Positions 54,440 to 63,900 of a stretch of 64,000 bases of DNA are shown piece after piece. A model generated the notes under the pieces. The model was not told the origin of the DNA. It saw nothing but the letters and a program-made list of their open reading frames with translations, and made no database searches. How positions within the stretch are numbered: the first letter of the stretch is position 1; the number at the start of each line of letters is the position of its first letter. Both the position numbers and the translations under genes were made by a program. Location of the stretch: NCBI GenBank assembly GCA_964496495.1, contig CAZBZU010000014.1:1-64000 (forward strand). Reading direction: 5' to 3'. The DNA is from JASBRS01 sp964496495 (GTDB taxonomy: Bacteria; Deinococcota; Deinococci; Deinococcales; Trueperaceae).

Positions 54440-55444
54440 GTGCAGTATCGCAATCTCGGGTCTTCAGGCCTCAAGGTGTCCGCGCTGTCGTTCGGCGCCT
54501 GGGTGACCTTCGGCGACCAGATCGGCGAGGACGTCGCCAAGGAGATGATGACGGCAGCCTTCGACGCCGGCGTCAACTTCTTCGACAACGCCGAGGCCTA
54601 CTCCGCGGGCAAGGCCGAGACGATGATGGGCAACGTCATCAAGAAGGCCGGCTGGAAGCGCAGCGACCTGGTGCTCTCCACCAAGATCTTCTTCGGCGCC
54701 GGCACCCAGGGCCCCAACGACCGCGGGCTGTCGCGCAAGCACGTCATCGAGGGCACCACCGCCGCGCTGACGCGCCTGCAGACCGACTACGTCGACCTGG
54801 TGTTCTGCCACCGTCCCGACCGCTCCACCCCGATCGAGGAGACGGTCCGGGCGATGAGCTACCTGATCGACCAGGGCATGGCCTTCTACTGGGGGACCAG
54901 CGAGTGGTCGGCCGAGGAGATCCGCGAGGCCTACGAGGTGGCCCGGCGCGAGCACCTGGTGCCGCCCACGATGGAGCAGCCGCAGTACAACATGCTCCAC
55001 CGCGAGCGCGTCGAGCGGGAGTACAGCCGCCTCTACGACGCTTTCCAGCTCGGCCTCACGGTGTGGAGCCCGCTGTCCAGCGGCGTCCTCACCGGCAAGT
55101 ACGATGAGGGCCTCCAGCAGGGAACCCGCTTCGGCTTGCAGGGCTACGAGTGGCTCAAGGACCGCCTGGAGTCCGACGAGGGCCGGCAGCAGCGCGACAA
55201 GGTCAAGCGGCTCAAGCCGATCGCCGACGACCTGGGCGTCACCCGCGCGCAGCTGGCGCTGGCCTGGGCGCTCGCCAACCCCAACGTCAGCACCGTCATC
55301 ACCGGCGCGTCGCGGGCCGAGCAGGTGCGCGAGAACATGAAGGCGCTGGAGGTGTCCGAGCGCCTCACCCCCGACGTGCTGGAGTCCATCGAGGGGGTGC
55401 TGGCCAACAGGCCCGCCCCGCTGGAAAGCTTCGGCCGGGAGTAG
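54440..55444 (+). CDS. Aldo/keto reductase (potassium-channel beta-subunit-like)
   Basis: A 334-residue AKR of the group that includes voltage-gated K+ channel beta subunits. Seen: the catalytic tetrad Asp49, Tyr54, Lys82 and His124, and the NADPH-binding end VSTVITGASRAEQVRENMKALE. It reduces aldehydes or ketones in the cytoplasm; the true substrate is unknown. The GTG start at 54440 has AAGGAGG upstream. Confidence 0.93.
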   Translation: MQYRNLGSSGLKVSALSFGAWVTFGDQIGEDVAKEMMTAAFDAGVNFFDNAEAYSAGKAETMMGNVIKKAGWKRSDLVLSTKIFFGAGTQGPNDRGLSRKHVIEGTTAALTRLQTDYVDLVFCHRPDRSTPIEETVRAMSYLIDQGMAFYWGTSEWSAEEIREAYEVARREHLVPPTMEQPQYNMLHRERVEREYSRLYDAFQLGLTVWSPLSSGVLTGKYDEGLQQGTRFGLQGYEWLKDRLESDEGRQQRDKVKRLKPIADDLGVTRAQLALAWALANPNVSTVITGASRAEQVRENMKALEVSERLTPDVLESIEGVLANRPAPLESFGRE

Positions 55445-55462
55445 GGGGGCCGCAACAGCCAG

Positions 55463-55504
55463 CGCGCCGCCCCGCCCTGGAACGCTTCCGGGCGGGGCGG
55501 CGCG
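55463..55504. terminator. Bidirectional terminator hairpin
   Basis: A perfect 15-bp stem CGCGCCGCCCCGCCC/GGGCGGGGCGGCGCG with a 12-nt loop lies between the convergent reductase and lipoprotein genes. Confidence 0.7.
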
Positions 55505-55519
55505 CGTCTGGCGGCGCCC

Positions 55520-56893
55520 TCAGGGCGCGGCGGTGACGGTTCTGGACGGCGAGCGCGTCAGGAACACCGCTCCTGCGGACGCGTCGGTCGGCCCCGCGGC
55601 GTAGGGGACCGTGCCCGAGCCCCCCAGCAGCATCTGGAGCTGCAGCAGGCTGGTAGGGCCGCCCCCCGGTCCGGTGAAGTCGTCGATCGAGGTGAAGGGA
55701 CCCAGCGCGCTGGCGCTGTAGGTGTACGTGGCGCCGCCCGTGAGCGACATGGCGACCACGGAGAGGTCCGGGAGTTTGAACGAGGTCTGGTCGGTGAAGA
55801 CGTAGACGCTCGGATCGCTTGAGGTCGGGCCATTGAGCACGGCCACGTAGACCGCCGATGAGAGCGGCGTGACGGTGAACTTCGTCCCGGTGCCGACGCC
55901 GGTCGCCCCCGACGCGGGCGCGGTCGGGGCGGAAGGGGCGGGGAGCGTCAGGCTGGCGTTGGTTCCGGGTCCGGCGGCGTTGGCCCAGGCGGCCGTGCCG
56001 CTTCCGGAGGGACCGTCCGCCGCGCCCACGATGCCGTAGGCGATGCCGCTGTGGACGGGAACCTTGACGCCGGTGAAGCTGCTGCCGCCGCTCGAGCCGA
56101 GAGCCACAAGGGCGCCGGTGGGCGAGCCGAAGCGGATCAGCGGGGCGGCGATGGACGTAGTGAAGCCGGCCGGCGCGCTGACGCTGCCGCTCATCGAGGC
56201 GGTCGATACGCTGCCGAGCGTGATCGACGCGTTCGTGACGCTGCCACCGTCGGTGAGCGAGACATCGGTGCTACCGAAGCCGGTGTACGCGGACGGAGGT
56301 CCCCCGGAGGCGGTCACCGTCAGCGCGTACAGGGTGATGTCATGGGACGTGCTGCCGCCCCACGCCACCGTGAAGGGGCCGTAGCCGGGGCCGCTCCCGC
56401 CAGGCAGCAGGAGGCTGCCCTGCATGGGCGTGGCCGAGCCCGGGAAGATCGCGGCCTCGTCGCCGCTCGCCACCGTCACGCCAATCGACCCGGAGATGGC
56501 GGCGGTGTGGACGTTGCCGACGTCGATGTACGACAGCGTGGGGTCGGTGCGCGTCAGGCCGATGTAGACGAGCGCCACGTTCAGCGACGGGATCGCGACG
56601 GTGAGGTCGTACGGGGCGGTCACGCCGGTGATGGTGAAGGTGCCGTCGCTCTTCACCGGCACGACGTCGGTCCCGATGGCGGCGTTGGCGGTGATGCCCG
56701 GGATAGCGACGCCGAGGGGCGTCAGCAGCTCGTCGGTGACCAGCCCGTGGACCGTGATGGTGGTCGGGCCGGGGCTGCTGCAGGCAGCCAGCACCAGCGG
56801 GATGAGGACGGCCAGCCCGACCAGGGCGACGCGGCGTACGGCGAGCCGTCTCGCGGCGGCCGCCCGGTCCTTCGCGCGTGGATCTCCAAGCAT
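55520..56893 (-). CDS. Surface lipoprotein with beta-rich repeats
   Basis: A 457-residue protein. Seen: a signal peptide with lipobox LAAC at about 35-38, then an Ig/carboxypeptidase-regulatory-like first domain (TITVHGLVTDELLTPLGVAIPGITANAAIG, PVKSDGTFTITGV) and a long Gly/Ser/Thr-rich beta region with a Pro/Ala-rich linker near residue 325. The family is not recognised; an adhesin or surface binding role is plausible. GGAGGAGG precedes the ATG. Confidence 0.8.
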   Translation of the reverse strand: MLGDPRAKDRAAAARRLAVRRVALVGLAVLIPLVLAACSSPGPTTITVHGLVTDELLTPLGVAIPGITANAAIGTDVVPVKSDGTFTITGVTAPYDLTVAIPSLNVALVYIGLTRTDPTLSYIDVGNVHTAAISGSIGVTVASGDEAAIFPGSATPMQGSLLLPGGSGPGYGPFTVAWGGSTSHDITLYALTVTASGGPPSAYTGFGSTDVSLTDGGSVTNASITLGSVSTASMSGSVSAPAGFTTSIAAPLIRFGSPTGALVALGSSGGSSFTGVKVPVHSGIAYGIVGAADGPSGSGTAAWANAAGPGTNASLTLPAPSAPTAPASGATGVGTGTKFTVTPLSSAVYVAVLNGPTSSDPSVYVFTDQTSFKLPDLSVVAMSLTGGATYTYSASALGPFTSIDDFTGPGGGPTSLLQLQMLLGGSGTVPYAAGPTDASAGAVFLTRSPSRTVTAAP

Positions 56894-57009
56894 GGATACC
56901 TCCTCCTGAGCACGTGCTCTCGCGCATCTGGTCGCGCACCGCCTCCGGCCGGACCCGAGGGTCGCCGGTTCCGAGGTGAGCGCACGTCGCCAGCCACCAG
57001 ACTGGCAGG

Positions 57010-57031
57010 CCTGCGTCTAGCCTGCGTCTAG
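57010..57031. repeat. 11-bp direct repeat (CCTGCGTCTAG), two copies
   Basis: Two perfect adjacent copies. The GCGTCTAG core recurs in the 12-bp array around 60777-60920. Confidence 0.8.
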
Positions 57032-57084
57032 CGGTCCGCGCAGGCGTCGACGCCGACCCCGCGGCCGCCGCTCGGCCGGCGACC

Positions 57085-57128
57085 GGCGGGCCACCGGCGG
57101 GCCATTGGCGGGCCATTGGCGGGCCATG
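57085..57128. repeat. 11-bp tandem repeat (GGCGGGCCATT), four copies
   Basis: Four near-identical copies lie about 80 bp upstream of the selU start, in the space after the lipoprotein gene. The 11-bp period is close to one DNA turn. Confidence 0.85.
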
Positions 57129-57195
57129 GCCGGGCCGTCGCAGGCGCTCGCTGGTTGCGGTCGCCCGCGTGCGCGTTCGGCGCCGGCGGGTCGCC

Positions 57196-57201
57196 TATCC
57201 T
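57196..57201 (+). promoter_or_regulatory. Probable -10 element (TATCCT), leaderless start of selU
   Basis: TATCCT is followed by 8 nt and the ATG at 57210. No Shine-Dalgarno sequence fits. Confidence 0.5.
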
Positions 57202-57209
57202 GGGTGCCG

Positions 57210-58280
57210 ATGCTCATCCGTCCACAGGAGCTCTACCCGGAGGCGGGCGGCGCGCCGACGCGCGCCCTGATCGACGTTCGCTCCCCGGTCGAGGTGGCGC
57301 GCGGAGCCATGCCCGGCAGCCGCGCCCTGCCCTTGATGACCGACGCCGAGCGCCACGCCGTGGGCATCCGCTACAAGGAGGCGGGACAGCAGGCGGCCAT
57401 CGCGCTCGGATATGAGCTCGCCGGACCCCGGCTTCCCGAACGGGTCGCGCTATGGCGCGAGGCGTGCGCCCGAGAGCCGGCAGCCGTGGCGTGCTGGCGC
57501 GGCGGGCTGCGCAGCGAGCTGGCCCTCTCCTTCATCGGCCGCGACGACGTGGCGCGGGTGGAGGGAGGCTACCGGGCGCTGCGACGGTACGTCGTGGCGG
57601 CGCTGCCCGCGAGCCTCGCGCGCAAGCACCTGGTGGTGCTGAGCGGCTTCACCGGCGCCGGCAAGACGCGCTTGCTCAGGCGGCTCGCCGGCAGCCGGCC
57701 CGGCTTGCAGGTGCTCGACCTGGAGGGGGCTGCCCGCCACCGCGGGAGCGCCTTCGGGGCCGAGGACGCGCCGCAACCGAGCCAGCAGACCTTCGAGAAC
57801 GCGGTCGCCAGCGAGTTGTTGCTGAGTCCGGCGGGCACGCTGGTGGTGGAGGACGAGTCGCGCTACGTCGGCCGCCGGACGGTGCCCGATCCGTTGATGG
57901 ACGCCATGCGGAGCGCGCCCCTGGTGCTGCTGGAGGCGCCCATGGCCGAGCGCGTGAGCAGCATCGTCGAGGAGTACGTCCTGGCCGCGGCGCGGCGCCA
58001 CGGCGTGAGCGCCGCGCGCGTCCGGCTGGAGGCGGACACCCTGCGCATTCGCAAGCGGCTGGGGGGCGCCCGCACCGATGGCGTGGTCGCCGCCCTGCGC
58101 AAGGCGGAGGCGGCCGGCGCCTGGTTCGAGCCGTGCGTGCACCGCTGGTGGGTGCAGACCCTGCTCGAGCACTACTACGACCGGCTCTACCTCAAAGCGC
58201 GCGACAAGCGCCAGCGGCCGGTGGCGTTCACCGGGGACGCGGAAGCGGTGGCGGCCTACCTGCTCGCCGGCGCCGCCTGA
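57210..58280 (+). CDS. selU: tRNA 2-selenouridine synthase
   Basis: A 356-residue SelU/MnmH. Seen: an N-terminal rhodanese domain with IDVRSPVE and the active Cys95 in ACWRGGLRSE, then a P-loop GFTGAGKT at 146-153 with VLDLEGAARHRGSAFG. It replaces sulfur with selenium at the wobble 2-thiouridine of some tRNAs, using selenophosphate made by SelD. The selD gene lies about 1 kb downstream, with only a CPBP gene between, on the opposite strand. The chosen start fits the leaderless promoter. Its 3' end overlaps the CPBP gene by 25 bp (convergent). Confidence 0.95.
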   Translation: MLIRPQELYPEAGGAPTRALIDVRSPVEVARGAMPGSRALPLMTDAERHAVGIRYKEAGQQAAIALGYELAGPRLPERVALWREACAREPAAVACWRGGLRSELALSFIGRDDVARVEGGYRALRRYVVAALPASLARKHLVVLSGFTGAGKTRLLRRLAGSRPGLQVLDLEGAARHRGSAFGAEDAPQPSQQTFENAVASELLLSPAGTLVVEDESRYVGRRTVPDPLMDAMRSAPLVLLEAPMAERVSSIVEEYVLAAARRHGVSAARVRLEADTLRIRKRLGGARTDGVVAALRKAEAAGAWFEPCVHRWWVQTLLEHYYDRLYLKARDKRQRPVAFTGDAEAVAAYLLAGAA

Positions 58281-59038
58281 AGCCTCGGGGGACGCAGCAC
58301 CCAGGCGGCGTAGCTGCCGAACACGACGATGTAGAACACGGTGATGATGGCGGTGAGCGTCTCGTGGCCGGGGCCGTTCACCACGCCGCCGCCGGCAACG
58401 AAGGCGAACAGGTCGGTAGCGGCGTGCGCCGCGATGAGCGGGACCAGGCGCCCGCCGGCCTCGAGCGCGGCGGCGAACGCGCAGCCCAACGCGAAGGCGT
58501 AGAGGACCTGCAGCACGGTCGCCAGCGCCCCCGCCCCCTGACCGAGGTTCAACAGGTGGAGGAGGCCGAAGAGGGCGGCAGACAGCGCCACCGCCCGGCC
58601 GATGCCCAGCTGCCGCAGCGCACCGTAGGCCAGGCCGCGGAAGAGCACCTCCTCGGTGGCGCCCACCAGCACGGCCAGCAACAGGAACGGGAGGAGGGCC
58701 GCAGGCCGCCAGTCGCCGCCGTAGATCAGCGCCAGCACCAGGGTGACGCCGGCGGCCAGGAACAGCGGTGCCGACAGTGCGAAGGCGCGCCGCCACGGCT
58801 GCGGGCGGATGCCGGCGGCGCGAACGCCCCCTCGGCGCCACAGCACGGCTCCGCCGACGGCGAGGAGGATGACGTCCGCCATGGCGACCAGCGCCTGCGG
58901 GGGCAGGCCCAGGAGGTGGGTGACGGTGCCGGCGGCGAGGTAGGCCGCAACCACGCCGAGCACCAGCACGAGGACGAAGCGAACCGGCCGGCGAGCGAGC
59001 GCAGTACCCCGGACGTGCCCTGCCGATGACAGATCCAT
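58256..59038 (-). CDS. CPBP-family intramembrane metalloprotease
   Basis: A 260-residue membrane protein of the Rce1/CAAX-protease-like family. Seen: about seven to eight hydrophobic segments and the three catalytic motifs, Glu129-Glu130-x-x-x-Arg134, His161 in FGLLH and His205-x-x-x-Asp209. Bacterial members act in peptide maturation or immunity but the substrate here is unknown. It overlaps the selU 3' end on the opposite strand. AAAGGG lies before the ATG. Confidence 0.92.
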   Translation of the reverse strand: MDLSSAGHVRGTALARRPVRFVLVLVLGVVAAYLAAGTVTHLLGLPPQALVAMADVILLAVGGAVLWRRGGVRAAGIRPQPWRRAFALSAPLFLAAGVTLVLALIYGGDWRPAALLPFLLLAVLVGATEEVLFRGLAYGALRQLGIGRAVALSAALFGLLHLLNLGQGAGALATVLQVLYAFALGCAFAAALEAGGRLVPLIAAHAATDLFAFVAGGGVVNGPGHETLTAIITVFYIVVFGSYAAWVLRPPRLQAAPASR

Positions 59039-59286
59039 GGCGTACCCTTTCCGGTGCGCGGCCGTGGCAGCCGGCGTGTCTCGCCGGGCCCGCTACGCGC
59101 CCCGCGGAGCTTATCCTAGGGACCGGTTTTCGCGGCCGGGAGAGCCGAACGACCCGGCGGCGACGCGCCGGTGCGGGCGGCGACCCGGTCAGCCGCTCGG
59201 CGCCGTTCACGGCCGCCGGGGCGCCCGACGCGACGGCGGCCTCGACGCGCCGCGCCGTCGGCTGCCCAGCTCAAGAGGAGAAGGTC

Positions 59287-60336
59287 ATGGACCCGTCATC
59301 CCGCGCCCCCATCCGCCTCACGCAGACCGTCAAGAAGGGCGGTTGCGCTGCGAAGATCGGCGCCGGGACGCTGGCCGACCTGCTGGCGTCGCAGCCGCGC
59401 CAGGCCCACCCCGACCTGCTGGTGGGCAACGACATGCTCGATGACGCGGCGGTGTGGCGCGTGTCGGACGATACCGCCATCATCCAGACGCTCGACTTCT
59501 TCACGCCGATCATCGACGACCCCGTCGACTTCGGCGCGGTGGCCGCCGCCAACGCCCTATCTGACGTCTTCGCCATGGGCGGGACGCCCGCCACGGCGTT
59601 GACCATCCTGGCGTACCCCTTGGGCATCCTGCCCGACGAGGTGCTGGCGGGACTGATGAAGGGCGCCACCGACACCATCAACGGTGCCGGCGCGCTGCTG
59701 GTGGGCGGCCACTCCATCGAGGACGACACCCTCAAGCTTGGCTTCAGCGTCGCCGGGCTGGCGCACCCCGACAGGCTGTGGACCAACGCCGGCGCGCGGC
59801 CCGGGGACGTCCTGATCCTCACCAAGGCGCTCGGCACCGGCACCCTGGCGGGTGCGCTGAAGAACGACGAGATCGACGCCGACGCCTTCGCACCCGCGGT
59901 GGCCTCCATGCGCCAGGTGAACCGCCTGGACCTGGGCGAGGAGCTCCACCGCGCCGTTCACGCGGCCACCGACGTCACCGGCTTCGGGGTCCTGGGTCAC
60001 GCGCTGCACCTGGCGCGGTCCTCGCGCGTGAGCCTGCGCGTCGACACCGCCGCGCTGCCGCTGCTGCCGGGCGCCGAGGACTGCCTGCGGCGCGGCATCC
60101 TCACCAAGGCCCACACCACCAACGGTCGCTACGTCGAGCCGCACGTCGCGGGACGCGACGGCGTCGACGACACGCGCTGGCTGGCTGCCGTCGACCCCCA
60201 GACCAGTGGCGGGCTGCTGCTCGCCGTGGCGCGCGAGCGTGCGCAGGAGCTGCTGGACGCGGTCGGTGAGCGCTTCCCGGCGGCGAGGGTCATCGGCGCC
60301 GCGGTGGCGCCCGAGGAGCGGGCGCTGCTGCTCTGA
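59287..60336 (+). CDS. selD: Selenide, water dikinase
   Basis: A 349-residue SelD that makes selenophosphate from selenide and ATP. Seen: the N-terminal active site with Cys20 and Lys23 (GGCAAK), which matches the Cys/Lys pair of the family, with Cys and not selenocysteine; DDAAV and TLDFFTPIIDDP for metal and ATP; VGGHSIED; and DVTGFGVLGH. GAGGAGAAGG precedes the ATG at 59287. It should feed SelU upstream. No selA or selB is seen in the window. Confidence 0.96.
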   Translation: MDPSSRAPIRLTQTVKKGGCAAKIGAGTLADLLASQPRQAHPDLLVGNDMLDDAAVWRVSDDTAIIQTLDFFTPIIDDPVDFGAVAAANALSDVFAMGGTPATALTILAYPLGILPDEVLAGLMKGATDTINGAGALLVGGHSIEDDTLKLGFSVAGLAHPDRLWTNAGARPGDVLILTKALGTGTLAGALKNDEIDADAFAPAVASMRQVNRLDLGEELHRAVHAATDVTGFGVLGHALHLARSSRVSLRVDTAALPLLPGAEDCLRRGILTKAHTTNGRYVEPHVAGRDGVDDTRWLAAVDPQTSGGLLLAVARERAQELLDAVGERFPAARVIGAAVAPEERALLL

Positions 60337-60370
60337 GCCGGCCGGGGCGCCGCAAATGTCATCCGATCGC

Positions 60371-60400
60371 TTGCACGGATCGGTCGCGGACCCCTACCCT
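60371..60400 (+). promoter_or_regulatory. Sigma70-like promoter downstream of selD
   Basis: TTGCAC (60371-60376), 18 bp, TACCCT (60395-60400), starting 35 bp after the selD stop and pointing into the hairpin region at 60407-60475. Confidence 0.4.
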
Positions 60401-60406
60401 GGAGGC

Positions 60407-60475
60407 TCAAGGGGGTGGTCCCCCATGAAGGACGAAACCGCTGCGCCGGGCCTGTCAAGGCCCGGCGCAGTCTTG
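60407..60475 (+). ncRNA. Candidate small RNA between selD and the 60.5-kb gene
   Basis: If the promoter at 60371-60400 is real, a transcript of about 70 nt would contain a GGGGG/CCCCC hairpin (about 60411-60425) and end in the strong hairpin at 60441-60470. It matches no RNA family I recognise. It could equally be a selD terminator with a chance upstream promoter. Confidence 0.3.
60441..60470 (+). terminator. Intrinsic terminator after selD
   Basis: A perfect 12-bp stem CTGCGCCGGGCC/GGCCCGGCGCAG with a 6-nt loop TGTCAA, followed by TCTTGT. Confidence 0.75.
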
Positions 60476-60541
60476 TGGCCGGGGTGCCTCCTCGTGGTTG
60501 GGGTGCGTCGCCCGCGGCGGGCCGCGCGAGCGGCCGCCGGC

Positions 60542-60739
60542 TCACTCGGCCTCGTCCGGCGGCGCGGCTCCCGAGAGCACCAGGAAGTCCGCCAGGTCCC
60601 GGGGAGAGGCGAAGTAGGCGGTGGGGCCGCCGGCCAGGTCCCGCGCGGAGCCGCGCCAGCTCGGCGGGCCGACCGCGGACGGCTCGTGCCACACCCGGAC
60701 GATGAACACCCGCTGCTCCCGTGCGCCCTGCGCGTCCAC
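60542..60739 (-). CDS. Small conserved-looking protein downstream of the AAA/TPR regulator
   Basis: A 65-residue protein from the GTG at 60739, chosen for GAGGAGGGA just upstream. Seen: FIVRVWHEP, then WRGSARDL, then YFASPRDLADFLV, a pattern I have seen in short proteins of Actinobacteria and Deinococcota (RVW-EP...WRG...YF..L.DL..F). The function is unknown. It lies 223 bp after the large regulator gene on the same strand; a 12-bp repeat with a gap lies between. Confidence 0.7.
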   Translation of the reverse strand: MDAQGAREQRVFIVRVWHEPSAVGPPSWRGSARDLAGGPTAYFASPRDLADFLVLSGAAPPDEAE

Positions 60740-60776
60740 CGGATCCCTCCTCGCGTGCCTGCGGCACGTTAGCCGA

Positions 60777-60920
60777 CGGACGTCTAGCCGGCGTCTAGNN
60801 NNNNNNNNNNNNNNNNNNNNNNNNNNNNNNNNNNNNNNNNNNNNNNNNNNNNNNNNNNNNNNNNNNNNNNNNNNNNNNNNNNNNNNNNNNNNNNNNNNGC
60901 CGGCGTCTAGCGCCGTCTGG
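60777..60920. repeat. 12-bp tandem repeat (GCCGGCGTCTAG) with internal gap
   Basis: Two copies lie before the gap (the first imperfect) and one perfect plus two diverged copies after it. The array is intergenic, between the small protein gene and the large regulator. Confidence 0.85.
60799..60898. other. Assembly gap (100 N) inside the 12-bp repeat
   Basis: The gap is flanked by GCCGGCGTCTAG on both sides. Confidence 0.95.
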
Positions 60921-60962
60921 CCGGCGTCCAGCGCCATGCCGGCGGAAGACCGCCCGCCGCGT

Positions 60963-63900
60963 TCACGGCCAGGGCGCGCCGAGCGCCGCGGCGGCGATCT
61001 CGCGGTTGAACTCGAGCTCCAGGAAGCTCGCGCGCGCCGCCTCGTCGTCGATGGCGGCCGCCACGGCGCGCAGCCGCTCGGCCGCCTCGCCGGCGAGCCT
61101 CGCGGCGTCGTCTTCCCGTCCCTGGACGTGCCGCACCCGAGCCACCACCCACGCCACCTGCTGAGGGTGCATCAGCTCGTCGTCCCGCCGCGCCAGAAGG
61201 TCCGTCAGCTCATCGGCCGCCGCGGCGGCATCCGCCGTGCGACCCTCGGCCAGGTAGGTGAGGGCGAGCTCGCAGAGGGCGTTGGCGATGCTGGCGTCAC
61301 GTCCCAGCCGCCGGTCGATGGCGAGGGAGGCTTCCAGGTGCCGGGTGGCCGCCGCCGCGTGCCCGAGGTGGCGTTCGGCGTCGCCCAGGTTGCTCAGCGC
61401 GGCGGCGGCGAGCAGCTCGTTGCCGTCCTCCTCGGCGAGCGCCAGGGCGCGCCGGGCTGCGCGCTCGGCCTCGGCGAAGTTGCCGCCGTAGAGCGAGGCG
61501 GCGGCGCCGTTGAGGACGCACAGCGTCTCCCCGCGGCGGTCGCCCAGCCGGGCGAAGATGCGCTCGGCCTCGGCGAGGGGCTCGGCCACGGCCGGGTTGC
61601 CGAGGCGCAGCTCGAGGACGCTGCGGTTGAGGAGCACCGCCGCCAGCCCCTGCGGCTGCTCGAGCTCGCCATAGAGCCGCTCGGCCAAGCGGTAATGGGC
61701 GCGGGCCTCGCTGAAGCTGCCCACGCGCGCCGCGCAGACGGCGCGGTGGCGGTGCGCATCGGCCTCCAGGCTACGGTCGCCGCTGTCGGCGCCGAGCTCC
61801 AGCAGGCGGGCCGTGAGCGCCAGCGCCTCCTCGTACGCCTCGCGCCCGACCGCCGCGTTGATCGCGGCCTGCAGTGCGTCGGCGAGCAGCTCCGGTGCCT
61901 CCCGGCTGCTGCGCAGCGCCAGCTCCAAGCGCTCCGGCACGCGGTCGACACGGCCGGCCGCGAGGGCGACGTGGACGCCCAGGCAGGCGGCCGCTGCCTG
62001 CAGCCCGGGCAATCGGGCCTCGCCGGCGGCGTCGCGGGCCTCGGCGACCAACGTCTCCGCCTCGTCCGCCCGGCCGAGCGCCAGACGGTGCTCGGCCTGC
62101 AGCAACGCCGCCCGCGCCAGCCGCCCGGCGTCGGCGCCGGCCGCGGCGCGAGCCGACAGCCGTTGCAGGAGCCGCTGCTCGGCGTCACGGTCGCCGACGG
62201 CGTGCAGCAGCGCGGCTCGCCGCGTGGCGGCCTCGAAGGCGGCGTCGTCGTCGGCGAGCGCCTCGGCCAGCGCGTCCATGGCGTCGAGGAAACGTCGCTG
62301 CGCTGGGCGATCGCCGCTGCGGCGCGCCGCATCCTCGGCCAGTTGCAGCAGCGCCAGGCGCGTGTGCGGGTCGCTCGCGCGCGCCAGGCCCCAGCTCGCC
62401 AGGTCCAGGGCTTCCTGCCGGGCGCCCGCCGTCAGCGCCTCCCCCGCCGCGATCAGGCCGTGGTGCGCGGCCCGCTCCGGGTCGTGGCCGAGGTCGTGAT
62501 GGCGGGCGAGGCTGGCGGCGGCCCCTGCGATGGCCGGCCCGCGCTCGAGCACACGCGCCACCCGGCGATGGAGGCGGCCGCGGGTGGCATCGTCGACCGC
62601 GCGGTAGATGCTCTCGCGGACGAGTCGGTGCTCGAAGGTGAAGGAGCCGGTCCGCCGCTCGCGTACCAGGCGCGCGTCGAGCAGCGCGTCCAGCGCCTCG
62701 AGGGCGGCACCCTCGTCCCAGGCCAGCACGTCGCGGACGGTCTCCATCCGGAAGCGCTCGCCGATCACCGCGGCGGCGCCCGCGAAGGTGCGCGCGTCCG
62801 GGGCCAGCCGCTCCAGGCGTGCCGTGACGCGGTCGCGAACGCGCGCGGGCACGTGCGCCGTCCAGTCTTCGCCATCCGCCGTCCCGGGCACGGCGGCGCC
62901 GCTGGAGCCGCCGGGGTCGTGCAGCAGCTCGGAGATGAGCAACGGGTTGCCGGCCGTGGCGCTCGCCAGCGCGGCCGCGGCTGCCGGGTCGGCCGCCTGC
63001 TCCGGCAGCACCCGTGCCAGCGCCTCGCCGACGGCGTCCGCGTCCAGCCCGGCGAGCGCCAGGTGGCGCAGCGCGCCCTCCTCCTCGAGCCGCCGGCGCA
63101 GCGCGCGCAGCGGGTGCGTCGCGGCGAGGCCCGCCTCGCGGTAGCTGGCGACGACGAGCAGCGGCCCGCCGCGGCCTCGGCGTCCGAGGTGCTCCAGTAG
63201 CGCGAGGCTCGCCTCGCCGGCGGTGTGGACGTCCTCGAGGACCAACAGCAGCGGCCGGGTGCCGGCCAGCTCCAGCAGGGCGCGGGCGACGGCGTAGAAC
63301 AGGCGGGCCCGCTCCCGGTCGGGCGGCAGTGGCGGCGGTTCGGGGTCGCCCGGCGCTAGCTCGGGCAGAGCGGTGGCGAGGACGGCCCGCCAGGCGGGGC
63401 TCACGGCTCTCGATGCCGCCAGCAGCGGGGCGACGGGACGCAGGGCCTCGCTCAAGGCCTCGAACGGCGCGGCCTCCGGCTCGGAGGTGTGGCCGCTCAG
63501 GGCGCGGCCCTCGTCCGTCTCGACGCGGCGGGCGAGCTGCGCCAGCAGACGGGTCTTGCCGATGCCTTCGGGGCCGCTGATCAGCACCAGCCCGCCCCGG
63601 CCTGCACGCGCCTCCTGCCACCACGCCGTCAACCTGGCCAGCTCGTCGTCGCGGCCCACGAACGGCAGCCGCGGCGGCGCACCGGCGCGGGGCCCGGCTG
63701 CCGGGCCCGGAGCGACCTCGCGCACCAGCGAATCGAACAGCTCGCGGGTCTGCCGCATCGGCTCGACGCCGAGCTCCCGCTCCAGCAGCCGGGCGAAACG
63801 CTCGAAGGCGGCCAGCGCCCCGGCGCGGTCGCCGCCGGCGAAGCGCAGCCGCATCGTCAGGCGCACGGCGTCCTCGCGCAGCGGGTCCTCGCGCAGCAAG

